64,000 nt of DNA. It comes from Sphingomonas sp. CL5.1. Its GTDB lineage: Bacteria > Pseudomonadota > Alphaproteobacteria > Sphingomonadales > Sphingomonadaceae. The stretch's first letter is position 1. Each line of letters opens with the position of its first letter. Made by a program: the position numbers and the translations under genes. Location of the stretch: the NCBI RefSeq assembly GCF_013344685.1, contig NZ_CP050137.1, forward strand, positions 996,001 through 1,060,000. The letters run 5' to 3'. Under the pieces are notes generated by a model, which did not search any database, was not told the origin of the DNA, and saw only the letters and a list, made by a program, of their open reading frames with translations. Shown piece after piece: positions 45,195 through 53,711 of the stretch.

Positions 45195-45833
45195 ATGTCG
45201 TTTCATGCCCGGATCGCGGTTGCCGCGACCATGACTCTTGCGATCGTCGGTCTCGCTGTTGGCAGCAGCGCCGGCCTTGCCGCTGAAGTGGCGCCCACCG
45301 CGCTCGCGACGATCCAGCCGGCCTATGTGCCGTCGATTCCCAATCCCGTCGTTCCCACCGTCACCCCCACGCCGGGCGAGGCTGTTGCCGCCGACGCGCA
45401 GCCGGACGATACCATCGCCTATCCGACGCTCGCCGCCGCGGTCGCAGCGCAGCAGACCAAGGGCGAGATGGATGACGATCTGCGCTGTCTTGCCGGCGCG
45501 ATCTATTATGAATCCAAGGGCGAGCCGCTCGCCGGCCAGCTCGCGGTGGCCGAGGTGATCCTCAACCGCGCCGACAACGGTCGGTTCGGCAGCAGCATCT
45601 GCGGCGTCATCACCCAGCCGGGCCAGTTCTCCTTCGTGCGCGGCGGCCGCATTCCCAGCGTCGATCCGTCGCGCCCGGCATGGCGCACCGCGCTGGCCGT
45701 CGCCAAGGTCGCGCTCGACGATGCGTGGGAAAGCGACGCCAGCGATGCGCTCTACTTCCATGCCCGCCGCGCCGCGCCGGGCTGGGGTCGGGTCAAGGTC
45801 GCCTCGATCGGGAACCACGTTTTCTACCGCTGA
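45195..45833 (+). CDS. SleB-type cell wall hydrolase
   Basis: A 212-residue exported peptidoglycan hydrolase. A signal peptide (about 1-29, ending GLAA-EV) is followed by a Pro/Thr-rich low-complexity spacer (about 36-70) and a hydrolase_2 domain: 'LRCLAGAIYYESKGEPLAGQLAVAEVILNR' holds the catalytic Glu (in YYESKGE), and 'QPGQFSFVRGG' and 'ALYFHARRAAPGW' follow. In non-sporulating alphaproteobacteria such enzymes act in cell-wall remodelling. Confidence 0.88.
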   Translation: MSFHARIAVAATMTLAIVGLAVGSSAGLAAEVAPTALATIQPAYVPSIPNPVVPTVTPTPGEAVAADAQPDDTIAYPTLAAAVAAQQTKGEMDDDLRCLAGAIYYESKGEPLAGQLAVAEVILNRADNGRFGSSICGVITQPGQFSFVRGGRIPSVDPSRPAWRTALAVAKVALDDAWESDASDALYFHARRAAPGWGRVKVASIGNHVFYR

Positions 45834-45871
45834 TCTTTTTTTCGTTCCTGAGATGTTCTAGAGGGGGCGGG

Positions 45872-46366
45872 GTGACGATCACCTCGCCCCTTTCGGTTCT
45901 GGACGAATCGCTCGCGCCGATGATCGCCGCCGATGTCGCGCGCGGCGTGACGCGGATGCTGCTGCGGCACGAGCTGACCGCGATCGCCGAGGTGCCGCTG
46001 GAGGGCGGGCGGCGCGCCGACCTGATGGCGCTCGACGCGCGCGGGCGGATCACGATCGTCGAGATCAAGGTCTCGCGCGCCGATCTGCTCGGCGATGCCA
46101 AGTGGCGCGACTATCTCGATCATTGCGACCGCTTCTTCTGGGCGGTGCCGGCCGGATTCGATGCGTCGCCGATCCATGGCGAGGCGTTCCTGCCCGAACG
46201 GACCGGGTTGATCGTCGCGGACCGCTATGACGCGGCGGTGCTGCGCGAGGCGCGCAGCGAGCCGCTTGCGGCGCATGTCCGCAAGCGTTGCACCCTTGCC
46301 TTCGCCCGCCGCGCCGCCCGCCGCCTGATCGCGCTGGGCGACCCGGAAGCGGAACCGGGGTTCTAG
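45872..46366 (+). CDS. mmcB: MmcB-type DNA repair nuclease-like protein
   Basis: A 164-residue protein of the MmcB family (DUF1052), described in Caulobacter as a DNA-damage-induced repair factor with a PD-(D/E)xK-like fold. The core is 'GRRADLMALDARGRITIVEIKVSRADLLGD' with D-x(n)-ExK, followed by 'KWRDYLDHCDRFFWAVP'. GTG 45872 follows GAGGGGGCGGG; the frame itself opens further upstream inside the hydrolase gene. No LexA box was recognised before it. Converges with the ankyrin gene, 4 bases apart. Confidence 0.85.
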   Translation: MTITSPLSVLDESLAPMIAADVARGVTRMLLRHELTAIAEVPLEGGRRADLMALDARGRITIVEIKVSRADLLGDAKWRDYLDHCDRFFWAVPAGFDASPIHGEAFLPERTGLIVADRYDAAVLREARSEPLAAHVRKRCTLAFARRAARRLIALGDPEAEPGF

Positions 46367-46370
46367 GACG

Positions 46371-46967
46371 TCACAGCTTCGGTCCGGCGACGTCGCGATG
46401 CACGGTCTTGGGTTTTTCGTCGATCAGCTTGGCGATCGCGGGGGAGCGCGAATCGGCATGGGCGTAATCGCGCGCGGACATGCCAGCGACATTGTCGGTC
46501 ATGTCCGGGTCCGCTCCCGCCGCGAGCAGGACGCGCACCAGCGGCAGGTCGCGGCGCTGCACCGCGCGGATCAGCGGCGTCTCGCCCGCGCTGTTGGCGA
46601 GGTTCGGATTTGCCTTCACCAGCAGCAAGGTGTCGACCAGCGTGTTCTGGCCGTACTGGATCGCCATCAGCAGCGGCGTGTCCCCCTTGCCGTTGCGCAG
46701 GTTGGGATCGGCGCCGCGCGAGAGGAGATAGCGCAAATACATGTCGTCGCCGCGCTTGATGACGATGTGCAGCGCGCCGTCGCCGGTGGTAACGTCGCGC
46801 GTGTTGATGATGCGCTGGCCGGGCTGGTCGAGGATCTTCGTCACCTCGTCGCCCTTGGCGTCCTTCACGGCCTGGAGGAACTTGTAGCTCTGTGACTGTT
46901 GCTGCGCGGCGGCGGGCAGCGCGGCGGTGCCGGCGAGGATCGCGGCGGCGAGGAGGATGCGCTTCAT
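46371..46967 (-). CDS. Exported ankyrin-repeat protein
   Basis: A 198-residue protein with a signal peptide (MKRILLAAAILAGTAALPAAAQ) and three to four ankyrin repeats (about 60-175; 'DGALHIVIKRGDDMYLRYLLSRGADPNLRN', 'GDTPLLMAIQYGQNTLVDTLLLVKANPNLAN', 'GETPLIRAVQRRDLPLVRVLLAAGADPD'). Likely a periplasmic protein-protein interaction module; partner unknown. ATG 46967 begins the signal peptide; an upstream in-frame ATG is less suitable. It is divergent from sco with 64 bases between the starts. Confidence 0.87.
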   Translation of the reverse strand: MKRILLAAAILAGTAALPAAAQQQSQSYKFLQAVKDAKGDEVTKILDQPGQRIINTRDVTTGDGALHIVIKRGDDMYLRYLLSRGADPNLRNGKGDTPLLMAIQYGQNTLVDTLLLVKANPNLANSAGETPLIRAVQRRDLPLVRVLLAAGADPDMTDNVAGMSARDYAHADSRSPAIAKLIDEKPKTVHRDVAGPKL

Positions 46968-47031
46968 TGGCGTCTCGATATTCCACACGAGGTTGCGATA
47001 GAGGCTCTAACAGATCATCTCTGGCGGTGCC

Positions 47032-47610
47032 ATGAAACTGCGTCTTGCCTTTCTCATCCCCGTCGCGCTCGCCGCCTGCTCCCCCGCGAAGCAGGCGGAG
47101 CATCCCCCGCTCGAAGGCGCGCGTATCGGCGGCCCCTTCACGCTGACCGACCAGAACGGCCGTCCGGCGAGCGACCGGGACTTCGCCGGTAAATACCGCA
47201 TCATGTATTTCGGCTACACCTTCTGCCCCGACGTCTGCCCCCTGGACATGCAGAATATCGGCGCGGCGCTGAAGATCGTGGAGAAGGAACAGCCAGCGGT
47301 CGGCGCGCGCGTCGTACCGGTGTTCGTGACGATCGATCCCGCGCGCGATAATCCGGCGGTGCTCAGGCAATTCGTCGCGGCGTTTCACCCGCGCATGATC
47401 GGGCTGACCGGCACGCCCGATGAGATCGCGAAGGTGGCGAAGGAATATGCGATCTATTATGCGCGCGGCAAAGGCAGCGCCGGCGGCTATCTGATGGATC
47501 ACAGCCGAGCCGCCTATCTGATGGCGCCGGACGGCAAGCCGATCGCCCTGCTGTCGCAGGAGGGGCCGCCGCGCAAGATCGCCGACGAGATCGAACGCTG
47601 GGCGAAATGA
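47032..47610 (+). CDS. SCO1/SenC copper chaperone lipoprotein
   Basis: Delivers copper to the Cu-A centre of cytochrome oxidase or acts as a thiol reductase. 192 residues; lipobox LAAC (Cys16), thioredoxin-like fold with the copper-binding FGYTFCPDVCP (CxxxC) and the distal His in 'YLMDHSRAAYLM'. It is periplasmic, tethered to the membrane. It overlaps the downstream YcgN-type gene by four bases. No cytochrome oxidase genes are in the window. Confidence 0.92.
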   Translation: MKLRLAFLIPVALAACSPAKQAEHPPLEGARIGGPFTLTDQNGRPASDRDFAGKYRIMYFGYTFCPDVCPLDMQNIGAALKIVEKEQPAVGARVVPVFVTIDPARDNPAVLRQFVAAFHPRMIGLTGTPDEIAKVAKEYAIYYARGKGSAGGYLMDHSRAAYLMAPDGKPIALLSQEGPPRKIADEIERWAK

Positions 47611-48038
47611 CGCGCTTCTGGGAAGACACGCCGCTCGACAAGCTCGACCGCGCGCAATGGGAGGCATTGTGCGACGGCTGCGGCAAATGCTGCATCCACA
47701 AGCTGGAGGACGAGGAGACCGGCGAGCTGATCCCGACCAACGTCGCCTGCCGCCTGCTCGACCGGCGCAGCGGGCGCTGCTCGGATTATCGCCACCGCCA
47801 CGCCTATGTCAGCGAATGCGTGCGGCTCAGCATGCGCAACGTGGGCGAGATCGACTGGCTGCCCGCGACCTGCGCCTATCGCCTGCGCGCGGCGGGCGAG
47901 CCGCTGCCCGAATGGCATTATCTGGTGTGCGGCGATCCCGAGGCGGTGCATCGCGCGGGCCAGTCGGTGCGCGGCTGGACGATCAGCGAGGACGATGCCG
48001 GCGATCTGGAACACCATATCGTCGATCGCGAATTATGA
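47607..48038 (+). CDS. YcgN/UPF0260 cysteine-cluster protein
   Basis: A 143-residue protein of the UPF0260 family. The zinc/iron-chelating cysteine set includes 'LCDGCGKCCIHKLED', a later cysteine in 'NVACRLLD', 'RSGRCSDYRHR' and 'PATCAYRLRA'. The role is unknown. It overlaps both sco and the YgjP-type gene by four bases, so the three are probably one operon. Confidence 0.9.
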   Translation: MTRFWEDTPLDKLDRAQWEALCDGCGKCCIHKLEDEETGELIPTNVACRLLDRRSGRCSDYRHRHAYVSECVRLSMRNVGEIDWLPATCAYRLRAAGEPLPEWHYLVCGDPEAVHRAGQSVRGWTISEDDAGDLEHHIVDREL

Positions 48039-48715
48039 CCGCCGGGATCGAGGTCGTCCGGCATCCGCGCGCGCGCCGGGCGAAGCTGTCGATCGATCCG
48101 GCGAGCGGGCGCGCGCGGCTGGTGATCCCGCAGCGCGCCTCGGCCAAGGCGGCGCTGGCCTGGGCGGCGACGCAGGGCGAATGGCTGGACCGCCAGCGCG
48201 CCGCGCTCCCCATCGCGAAGCCGTTCGTGGACGGCATGACGGTGCCGTTCGACGATGCCGCGCTTGTCGTCACATGGAATGAAGCGGCGCCGCGCCGGGT
48301 GCTGCGCGACGGCGATCGGCTGATGCTCGGCGGCCCGCGCGAGACGATCGGCCGCCGCGTCGAGGCGTGGCTGAAGCGCGAGGCGCTGCGGCTGTTGAGC
48401 GAGGATACCGCGCATTATGCCGCGCTCGCCGGGGTCAGGGTGACGAAGGTCGCGATCGGTGACGCGCGCGGGCGCTGGGGGAGCTGCGCGGCGTCGGGAA
48501 CGATCCGCTACAATTGGCGGCTGGCGCTCGCCCCGCGCGCGGTGCGCCGGGCGACCGTCGCGCATGAAGTGGCGCACCGCGTCCATATGAACCATGGCGC
48601 GGCGTTCCACGCTTTGGTCGCGACGCTCTACGGCCGCGATCCGCTGCCGGAACGCCGCTGGCTGCGCGCGCACGGTGCGGCGCTTCACTGGTACGGGCGC
48701 GGGTCCGACGAATAG
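48035..48715 (+). CDS. YgjP-type metallopeptidase (M48-like, DUF45)
   Basis: A 226-residue zinc metalloprotease-like protein. The HExxH motif is in 'ATVAHEVAHRVHMNHGAAFH', preceded by 'DARGRWGSCAASGTIRYNWRLALAP', a typical YgjP-like region. No signal peptide. The last 31 bases overlap the 3' end of the oppositely oriented pbp1A gene. Confidence 0.88.
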   Translation: MTAGIEVVRHPRARRAKLSIDPASGRARLVIPQRASAKAALAWAATQGEWLDRQRAALPIAKPFVDGMTVPFDDAALVVTWNEAAPRRVLRDGDRLMLGGPRETIGRRVEAWLKREALRLLSEDTAHYAALAGVRVTKVAIGDARGRWGSCAASGTIRYNWRLALAPRAVRRATVAHEVAHRVHMNHGAAFHALVATLYGRDPLPERRWLRAHGAALHWYGRGSDE

Positions 48716-50829
48716 GTGGCCGGCGGCGGCTGGCGGTTCCCCTGCGGCGGCGTCGCGGGCCGCCGCTGGTCGCGGCGCGGATCGCGGCCGGTGACCCGGT
48801 CGATCCAGTCCTGATCGAGCCGCTCCTGCGGCGGCGGCGGTGGCGGCAGCGCGTTGCCGTCGTCATCGACCTGCGGCTGCGGCCGGGAACGGTCGGGCGG
48901 CGGCGGATTGGCATAGTCGGGCGGACCGGGGACGCCGCCGGGCACGGGATTGCCGTCCGGATCGACGAACAGGCTGTTGTCCGGCGCGCCGTAATAGCTT
49001 TCCGCGTCCGGCTCGAGCTGCGCCTCGGGCAAGGTGACCTGCGTCTCGAACTGCTCGATCGGGCGCTTGGCCACCGCGCGGATCATGAAGTCGTGGAAGG
49101 CGCGCGCCGGCGCGGTGCCGCCGTGCAGCCCGGCGATCGGCCTGGCGTCGTCACGCCCCATCCATACCCCGGTGGTGAGGCCGGAGGAGAAGCCGAGGAA
49201 CCAGCCGTCCTTCGACGAGCTGGTCGTGCCGGTCTTGCCCGCGACCGGGCGGCCGATCTGCGCCGCGCGGCCGGTGCCGGTGTTCACCGTCGTCTGGAGC
49301 AGGTCGATCATCTCCGCCGCGATCTGCGGCGCGACCAGCACGCGGCTGCGATCCACCTCATGCTGGTAGATCGTCTCGCCGTTGGCCGTCACCTTGAGGA
49401 TGCCGTAGGGCGTCACCGCCACGCCCTGGTTGGCGACGCTGGCGAAGGCGCGCGTCATGTCGATCAGCCGCACGTCCGAGGTGCCGAGCACCATCGAGGG
49501 ATGGGTGTTGATCGTGGTGGTGATGCCGAAGCGCCGCGCCATGTCCGCCACGGTCGCGAAGCCCACTTCCTGGCCGAGCTTGGCGGCGACGGTGTTGAGC
49601 GAATAGGCGAAAGCGGTGCGCAGCGTCACCTGCCCCGAATTGCGCCGCGAATCGTTGCGCGGTGACCAGCCGTCGATCGTCACCGGCTCATCGACCTCGG
49701 TCGATTCGGGCGTCTTCCCCGCCTCCAGCGCGGCGAGATAGACGAACAGCTTGAACGCTGATCCCGGCTGCCGCTCCGCCTGCGTCGCGCGGTTGTAGAT
49801 CGACGAGACGTAATCCTTGCCGCCGACCATCGCGCGCACCGCCCCGTCGCGGTCGAGCGCGACCAGCGCGCCTTGCGCGCCGTTCGGGGCGTTCTGCCGG
49901 ATCGCGGCGTCGGCATCGCGCTGCATGTCGAGATCGAGCGTCGTCCACACGTCCAGCGGCTTCTCGGTCTCGTCGATCAGCAGCTCAAGCTGGGGCAGCG
50001 CCCAGTCGGTGAAATAGCGGACGCTGTTCTGCTTCGGCTCCGGCGCCAGCGCGACCGATTTCGGATCGGCGGCGCGCGCCTCCCCGGCGGAGATCGCGCC
50101 GCTGTCCTGCATCGCCTGCAACACCACCGAGGCGCGGCCGACCGCCGCATTGGCGTCGGCGGTGGGGGAATAATTGGACGGCGCCTTCACCAGCCCGGCG
50201 ATGATCGCCGCCTCCGGCAGCGACAGGTGATCCGCGCCATGCCCGAAGAATTTCCGCGAGGCCGCGTCAATGCCATAGGCGCCGCCGCCGTAATAGACCT
50301 TGTTCAGATACAGTTCGAGGATCTGGTCCTTGCTGAACTTGCGCTCCATCGCCAGCGCGAGGATCCATTCGCGGAACTTGCGGCCGAACTTCTTCTGGTT
50401 GTTGAGGAAGACATTGCGCGCGAGCTGCTGCGTGATGGTCGAGCCGCCCTGTACCCAGCGCCCGCGATCGAGCCGCACCTTCACCGAGCGCGCGACGCCG
50501 ATCGGATCGACGCCGAGATGGCTGTAGAAGCGGCGATCCTCCACCGCGACGGTGGCGTCGCGCATCACCCTGGGGATGCGGTCGTAGCTCAGCCACTCGC
50601 CATAGCTCGGCCCGATCGACACGATCACCGTGCCGTCCGCCGCGTGGACGCGGATCATCTGCCCGTTGGGCGACGACTTGAGCTGATCGAAGTCGGGCAG
50701 CTGCGCGCGGGTGACATATACGGCGGTGACGAGCGCCCCCAGCCCAAGGATCGCGAGCAGCACGAGGAGCTTGATCGCAAGCGACAGGCGGCGGCGCCAG
50801 GGCGAACGGGTTCTAGGGGCGCGGGCCAT
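48685..50829 (-). CDS. mrcA: Class A penicillin-binding protein 1A
   Basis: Bifunctional peptidoglycan synthase. 714 residues: cytoplasmic tail, one membrane segment (about 15-36), glycosyltransferase domain with the catalytic Glu in 'VAVEDRRFYSHLG' and 'QGGSTITQQLARN', then a transpeptidase domain with the nucleophile in 'PGSAFKLF' and 'VAGKTGTTSSSKDGWF'. The C terminus is a Pro/Asp/Arg-rich disordered tail (about 640-714). Its 3' end overlaps the convergent metalloprotease gene by 31 bases. Confidence 0.95.
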   Translation of the reverse strand: MARAPRTRSPWRRRLSLAIKLLVLLAILGLGALVTAVYVTRAQLPDFDQLKSSPNGQMIRVHAADGTVIVSIGPSYGEWLSYDRIPRVMRDATVAVEDRRFYSHLGVDPIGVARSVKVRLDRGRWVQGGSTITQQLARNVFLNNQKKFGRKFREWILALAMERKFSKDQILELYLNKVYYGGGAYGIDAASRKFFGHGADHLSLPEAAIIAGLVKAPSNYSPTADANAAVGRASVVLQAMQDSGAISAGEARAADPKSVALAPEPKQNSVRYFTDWALPQLELLIDETEKPLDVWTTLDLDMQRDADAAIRQNAPNGAQGALVALDRDGAVRAMVGGKDYVSSIYNRATQAERQPGSAFKLFVYLAALEAGKTPESTEVDEPVTIDGWSPRNDSRRNSGQVTLRTAFAYSLNTVAAKLGQEVGFATVADMARRFGITTTINTHPSMVLGTSDVRLIDMTRAFASVANQGVAVTPYGILKVTANGETIYQHEVDRSRVLVAPQIAAEMIDLLQTTVNTGTGRAAQIGRPVAGKTGTTSSSKDGWFLGFSSGLTTGVWMGRDDARPIAGLHGGTAPARAFHDFMIRAVAKRPIEQFETQVTLPEAQLEPDAESYYGAPDNSLFVDPDGNPVPGGVPGPPDYANPPPPDRSRPQPQVDDDGNALPPPPPPQERLDQDWIDRVTGRDPRRDQRRPATPPQGNRQPPPATYSSDPRPYQ

Positions 50830-50904
50830 CGGATCGGCTAGAGGGGATAGAGGCTTAGCCGTGGCTTAACAAGCGCGCGATTGCCGGCGGCGGCGGGCGG
50901 CGAA

Positions 50905-51300
50905 TCAACGCCGCGCGTGGAAATCGAGGCTGACCGAGTTGATGCAGTAGCGCAGCCCCGTCGGCGGCGGCCCGTCGGGGAAGACATGGCCGAGGTGGCT
51001 GTCGCAGCGCGCGCAACGGCTTTCGGTGCGGGTCATGCCGTGGCTGGTGTCGGTATGGTCGGTCACCGCATCCGCCGCGATCGGGCGGGTGAAGCTCGGC
51101 CAGCCGGAGCCGGAATCATATTTGTCGGCCGAATCGAACAGCGCCAGCTCGCAGGCGGCGCAATGATAGATTCCGTCGGCCTTGTTGTCGTTGTATTTGC
51201 CCGCGAAAGCGCGCTCGGTCCCCGCCTCCCGCAGCACATGATATTGTTCCGGCGTCAGCCGCCGGCGCCATTCGGACTCGGAAAGGTCGAATTGTTCCAT
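50905..51300 (-). CDS. msrB: Peptide-methionine (R)-S-oxide reductase MsrB
   Basis: Repairs oxidised methionine in proteins. 131 residues with two structural zinc CxxC pairs ('[11 protein letters not shown]', '[14 protein letters not shown]'), the 'SGSGWPSF' motif and the catalytic Cys in '[11 protein letters not shown]'. ATG 51300 ([12 protein letters not shown]) is the family N terminus; the frame opens earlier but not in a family-like way. Cytoplasmic (no signal peptide). Confidence 0.94.
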   Translation of the reverse strand: MEQFDLSESEWRRRLTPEQYHVLREAGTERAFAGKYNDNKADGIYHCAACELALFDSADKYDSGSGWPSFTRPIAADAVTDHTDTSHGMTRTESRCARCDSHLGHVFPDGPPPTGLRYCINSVSLDFHARR

Positions 51301-51370
51301 GCGGCGGAATTTCCGCTTCGCCGCGATCCGCGTCAAGCGGATTGGGGAACGGCCTCGCGGCGATTCCGTA

Positions 51371-51895
51371 TCAGAACGGCCGCTCGCCGATGTAATTGCC
51401 AGCGTCGCTGTAGCGGCAGACCAGCACGTCCTCCACTTTCCCCCTGGCCAGCGCGCAGCCGACCTCGCCGGTGTCACGCCACATGAGCTGGGTGTAGTGG
51501 CCGATGTCGTCGACATCGCCGGTCGCGCTGTTGTTCGGGAACAGGCCGGGGGTGAAATAGCGCTTCTCGCGAATCCACGCATCGACCATCCGCTCGAGCG
51601 TGAAGGCGCCGCGCGTGCCGGCCCACAGATTCTCGCCCTGCGGATCGTTCTGGCGCTCGGGCGCGTGCTCGAAGCGGCCGGTCGCGGCGAGGTGATCGGC
51701 CCAGCCCTGCGCGGAGGCGGCCAGCCGCCCGTCCCAGCGCAGCGGCGCGATCCCCATCGACACGCGCTCGCGGTTGTGCCGCGCCAGCAGCCGCTCGGCG
51801 AAGTTGGACGTGGGGTCGGTCGCGCCGACCGTCAAAGGGATGCTCGACAGCAGCGCGAGCGCCCCGAACAGCGATGTCAGTCGTTGATGCGACAT
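51371..51895 (-). CDS. CAP (SCP/PR1) domain secreted protein
   Basis: A 174-residue protein with a signal peptide (about 1-25, ending VGA-TD) and a CAP domain: '[33 protein letters not shown]', 'GRFEHAP', '[12 protein letters not shown]', '[12 protein letters not shown]' and '[12 protein letters not shown]'. It is the second CAP protein in the window. The gene lies between an L,D-transpeptidase and msrB on the same strand. Activity unknown. Confidence 0.88.
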   Translation of the reverse strand: MSHQRLTSLFGALALLSSIPLTVGATDPTSNFAERLLARHNRERVSMGIAPLRWDGRLAASAQGWADHLAATGRFEHAPERQNDPQGENLWAGTRGAFTLERMVDAWIREKRYFTPGLFPNNSATGDVDDIGHYTQLMWRDTGEVGCALARGKVEDVLVCRYSDAGNYIGERPF

Positions 51896-51974
51896 GATTG
51901 GCCCATTCCGAGGAATGGACCTTTTCTCTCACCTGTCGGTCATCAGGCGATTGAGGGGGCTGGTTAGTTTTCGA

Positions 51975-52607
51975 CTAACCACGAATCCTTGCGGGCGGCA
52001 CGATCGCCACCGTGTCGCCGCGCTTCACCGCCGCGAACAGCAGGGCGGCGAAGGACGGCGGCACCCCGATGCAGCCGTGGGTGGCCGATCCGCGCCGCAC
52101 GTTGCTGGCGTGGATCGCGACGCCGTCGCCGGTCAGCCGCAGCATGAACGGCATTTCGGCGTCATAGAGCGTGGAGCGGTGCTCCACCTGCTTTTCCATG
52201 ATCGGGAAGACGCCGGTCGGCGTCGGCTTGCCGTCCGTGCCGTAGAGGATCACCGCCGAGCCGATCTCATGCCCGTCGCGGAACACCGACAGCAATTGCC
52301 GCCCGAGATCGATGCGCACCCAGGTGTCGCCTTTCGGGATATGCTGGTCGTTCCACACATAATCGCCGAAGCGCATCGATTCGCGGATGTTGAGCACGCT
52401 CCTGACCGTGCGCCGCTCGCCGTCGGGCAGCGCGAGCACGGGATATTGGCCGACCGGATACCAGATCCGCGGCCCCGTCTCGATCCGCCGCGCCGGGGGA
52501 TCGGGCGCGGCGGGTTCGGGGCGATGACGCGTGAGCGCCGCGCCCAGCCAGATCGCGACCAGCAGGACGGCGAGCGGGAGGGCGGCGCGTGACAACGCGC
52601 GCGTCAT
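51975..52607 (-). CDS. L,D-transpeptidase (YkuD domain)
   Basis: A 210-residue protein anchored by one N-terminal membrane segment (about 6-26). The YkuD catalytic motif is 'GVAIHASNVRRGSATHGCIGV' (about 165-185), with the His and the nucleophilic Cys in SATHGCIG. Substrate recognition includes 'GKPTPTGVFPI'. It forms 3-3 peptidoglycan crosslinks or attaches proteins to peptidoglycan. The PEP-CTERM gene is 16 bases upstream, so cotranscription is likely. Confidence 0.9.
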   Translation of the reverse strand: MTRALSRAALPLAVLLVAIWLGAALTRHRPEPAAPDPPARRIETGPRIWYPVGQYPVLALPDGERRTVRSVLNIRESMRFGDYVWNDQHIPKGDTWVRIDLGRQLLSVFRDGHEIGSAVILYGTDGKPTPTGVFPIMEKQVEHRSTLYDAEMPFMLRLTGDGVAIHASNVRRGSATHGCIGVPPSFAALLFAAVKRGDTVAIVPPARIRG

Positions 52608-52623
52608 CCGCCCCGCGCGCGGC

Positions 52624-53253
52624 TCAGCTATTGGCGGCCGCCGTCGGCCGTGACCGGCGACGCAATGCCATGCCGATGCCGAAGAAGCCAAGGATCATCA
52701 TCCCCCAGGTCGCCGGCTCGGGCACGCTGATGACGGGGGGCGTGACCGGCGGTGTGACGGGCGGCGGGTTGACCGGTCCGGGGCCGGTGATGATCGGCGG
52801 GAAGACCGACGGGATCGGGCCGGGGCCGGGGACGGAAGGCACGGGATTGGCGATATCGGCAGGCGAGGCGAGTGGGCCGGCCACCTGATCGAAGGGGATC
52901 GCGCCCTCGTCGAGGAATGGCGGGCGCTCGCGCATCGAGGCCAGCACATGCTCGACCGGCGTCTCCGCGCCGGCCGGGTGCCGGCGCTCGCGCACCTGCG
53001 CCAGCGTCCGTTCGCGCGCCGGCTTCGTCTGGGTCAGCGCGCCGGGCGAGCGCGCGCCGGGCGAGCGATCGCTGAACACCGAAAGCGGATCGGCCAGCGC
53101 GGCCATCACCGCCGCCTTGGCCGCGCCGATGCCGCCCGCGCTCCGGTCGACCGCGACATAACCGGTGCCGACTCCGGATGCCGCGAGCAGACCCAGGAGA
53201 ACCAGCCTCCTGCCCCTTTTCGCGATATTCAAACGGCTCAACTTCGGCAACAC
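52624..53253 (-). CDS. PEPxxWA-CTERM sorting domain protein
   Basis: A roughly 209-residue protein. An N-terminal membrane or signal segment (about 14-32), a middle part with no recognised domain, a Pro/Gly-rich spacer (about 135-185, repeats of PPVTPP), and the C-terminal sorting tag: 'VPEPATWGMM', hydrophobic stretch, then RRRSR. This is the PEPxxWA variant processed by an exosortase, typical for sphingomonads with exopolysaccharide. GTG 53253 follows GGGGGAAGG; other in-frame starts exist. No exosortase is in the window. Confidence 0.85.
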   Translation of the reverse strand: MLPKLSRLNIAKRGRRLVLLGLLAASGVGTGYVAVDRSAGGIGAAKAAVMAALADPLSVFSDRSPGARSPGALTQTKPARERTLAQVRERRHPAGAETPVEHVLASMRERPPFLDEGAIPFDQVAGPLASPADIANPVPSVPGPGPIPSVFPPIITGPGPVNPPPVTPPVTPPVISVPEPATWGMMILGFFGIGMALRRRSRPTAAANS

Positions 53254-53389
53254 GGCCTTCCCCCTTGCGGAACGGTGACCCTGACTCAACCTAGATCGCG
53301 ATCTTCCGGTCCCCGTCAATTCGGGTAACCAATTTCGTCCTGAAATGCGACACTTTATCTATGCGCTGTCAGCATTTGTTACATTTATC

Positions 53390-53414
53390 CCGGCGCGCCG
53401 CGTGGACGCGCCGG
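53390..53414. repeat. Inverted repeat, possible terminator
   Basis: CCGGCGCG and CGCGCCGG, 8-base arms separated by 9 bases. It lies in the 258-base gap between tRNA-Leu and the PEP-CTERM gene (53254-53511), and could end the tRNA transcript, which reads through it on the minus strand. The same gap has an AT-rich patch (53350-53390) that probably contains the PEP-CTERM promoter. Confidence 0.35.
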
Positions 53415-53511
53415 CCGGATCAAGGTTAACAATATCCTGAAGCGCCGTCCGATTCGCGCGTGGCGCGAAATCGCTATCGGGCAATGAAATCATCCGGCCC
53501 GCGAGGGGCAA

Positions 53512-53598
53512 TGGTGCGGTCGAGAAGACTCGAACTTCCACGTCCTTTCGGACACAACGACCTCAACGTTGCGCGTCTACCAATTCCGCCACGACCGC
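53512..53598 (-). tRNA. tRNA-Leu (anticodon GAG)
   Basis: An 87-base class II tRNA with encoded CCA. Acceptor stem GCGGTCG pairs with CGACCGC followed by ACCA. The anticodon stem-loop is CAACG-TTGAGGT-CGTTG with anticodon GAG (complement at 53562-53564), reading CUC/CUU. A long variable arm (TCCGAAAGGAC region) and GTTCGAGTC T-loop are visible. Folding was done by eye. Confidence 0.92.
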
Positions 53599-53711
53599 AC
53601 GTGATATCCACCGGGCTGGCCCGGCGATTGGCAGGACGGCGCCCCTAGCAAAGCGCCGCCGGGCTGGCAATGGCCCTTTTGGAAATGGCGCCGGCGTTTC
53701 GACGCCGCCGG

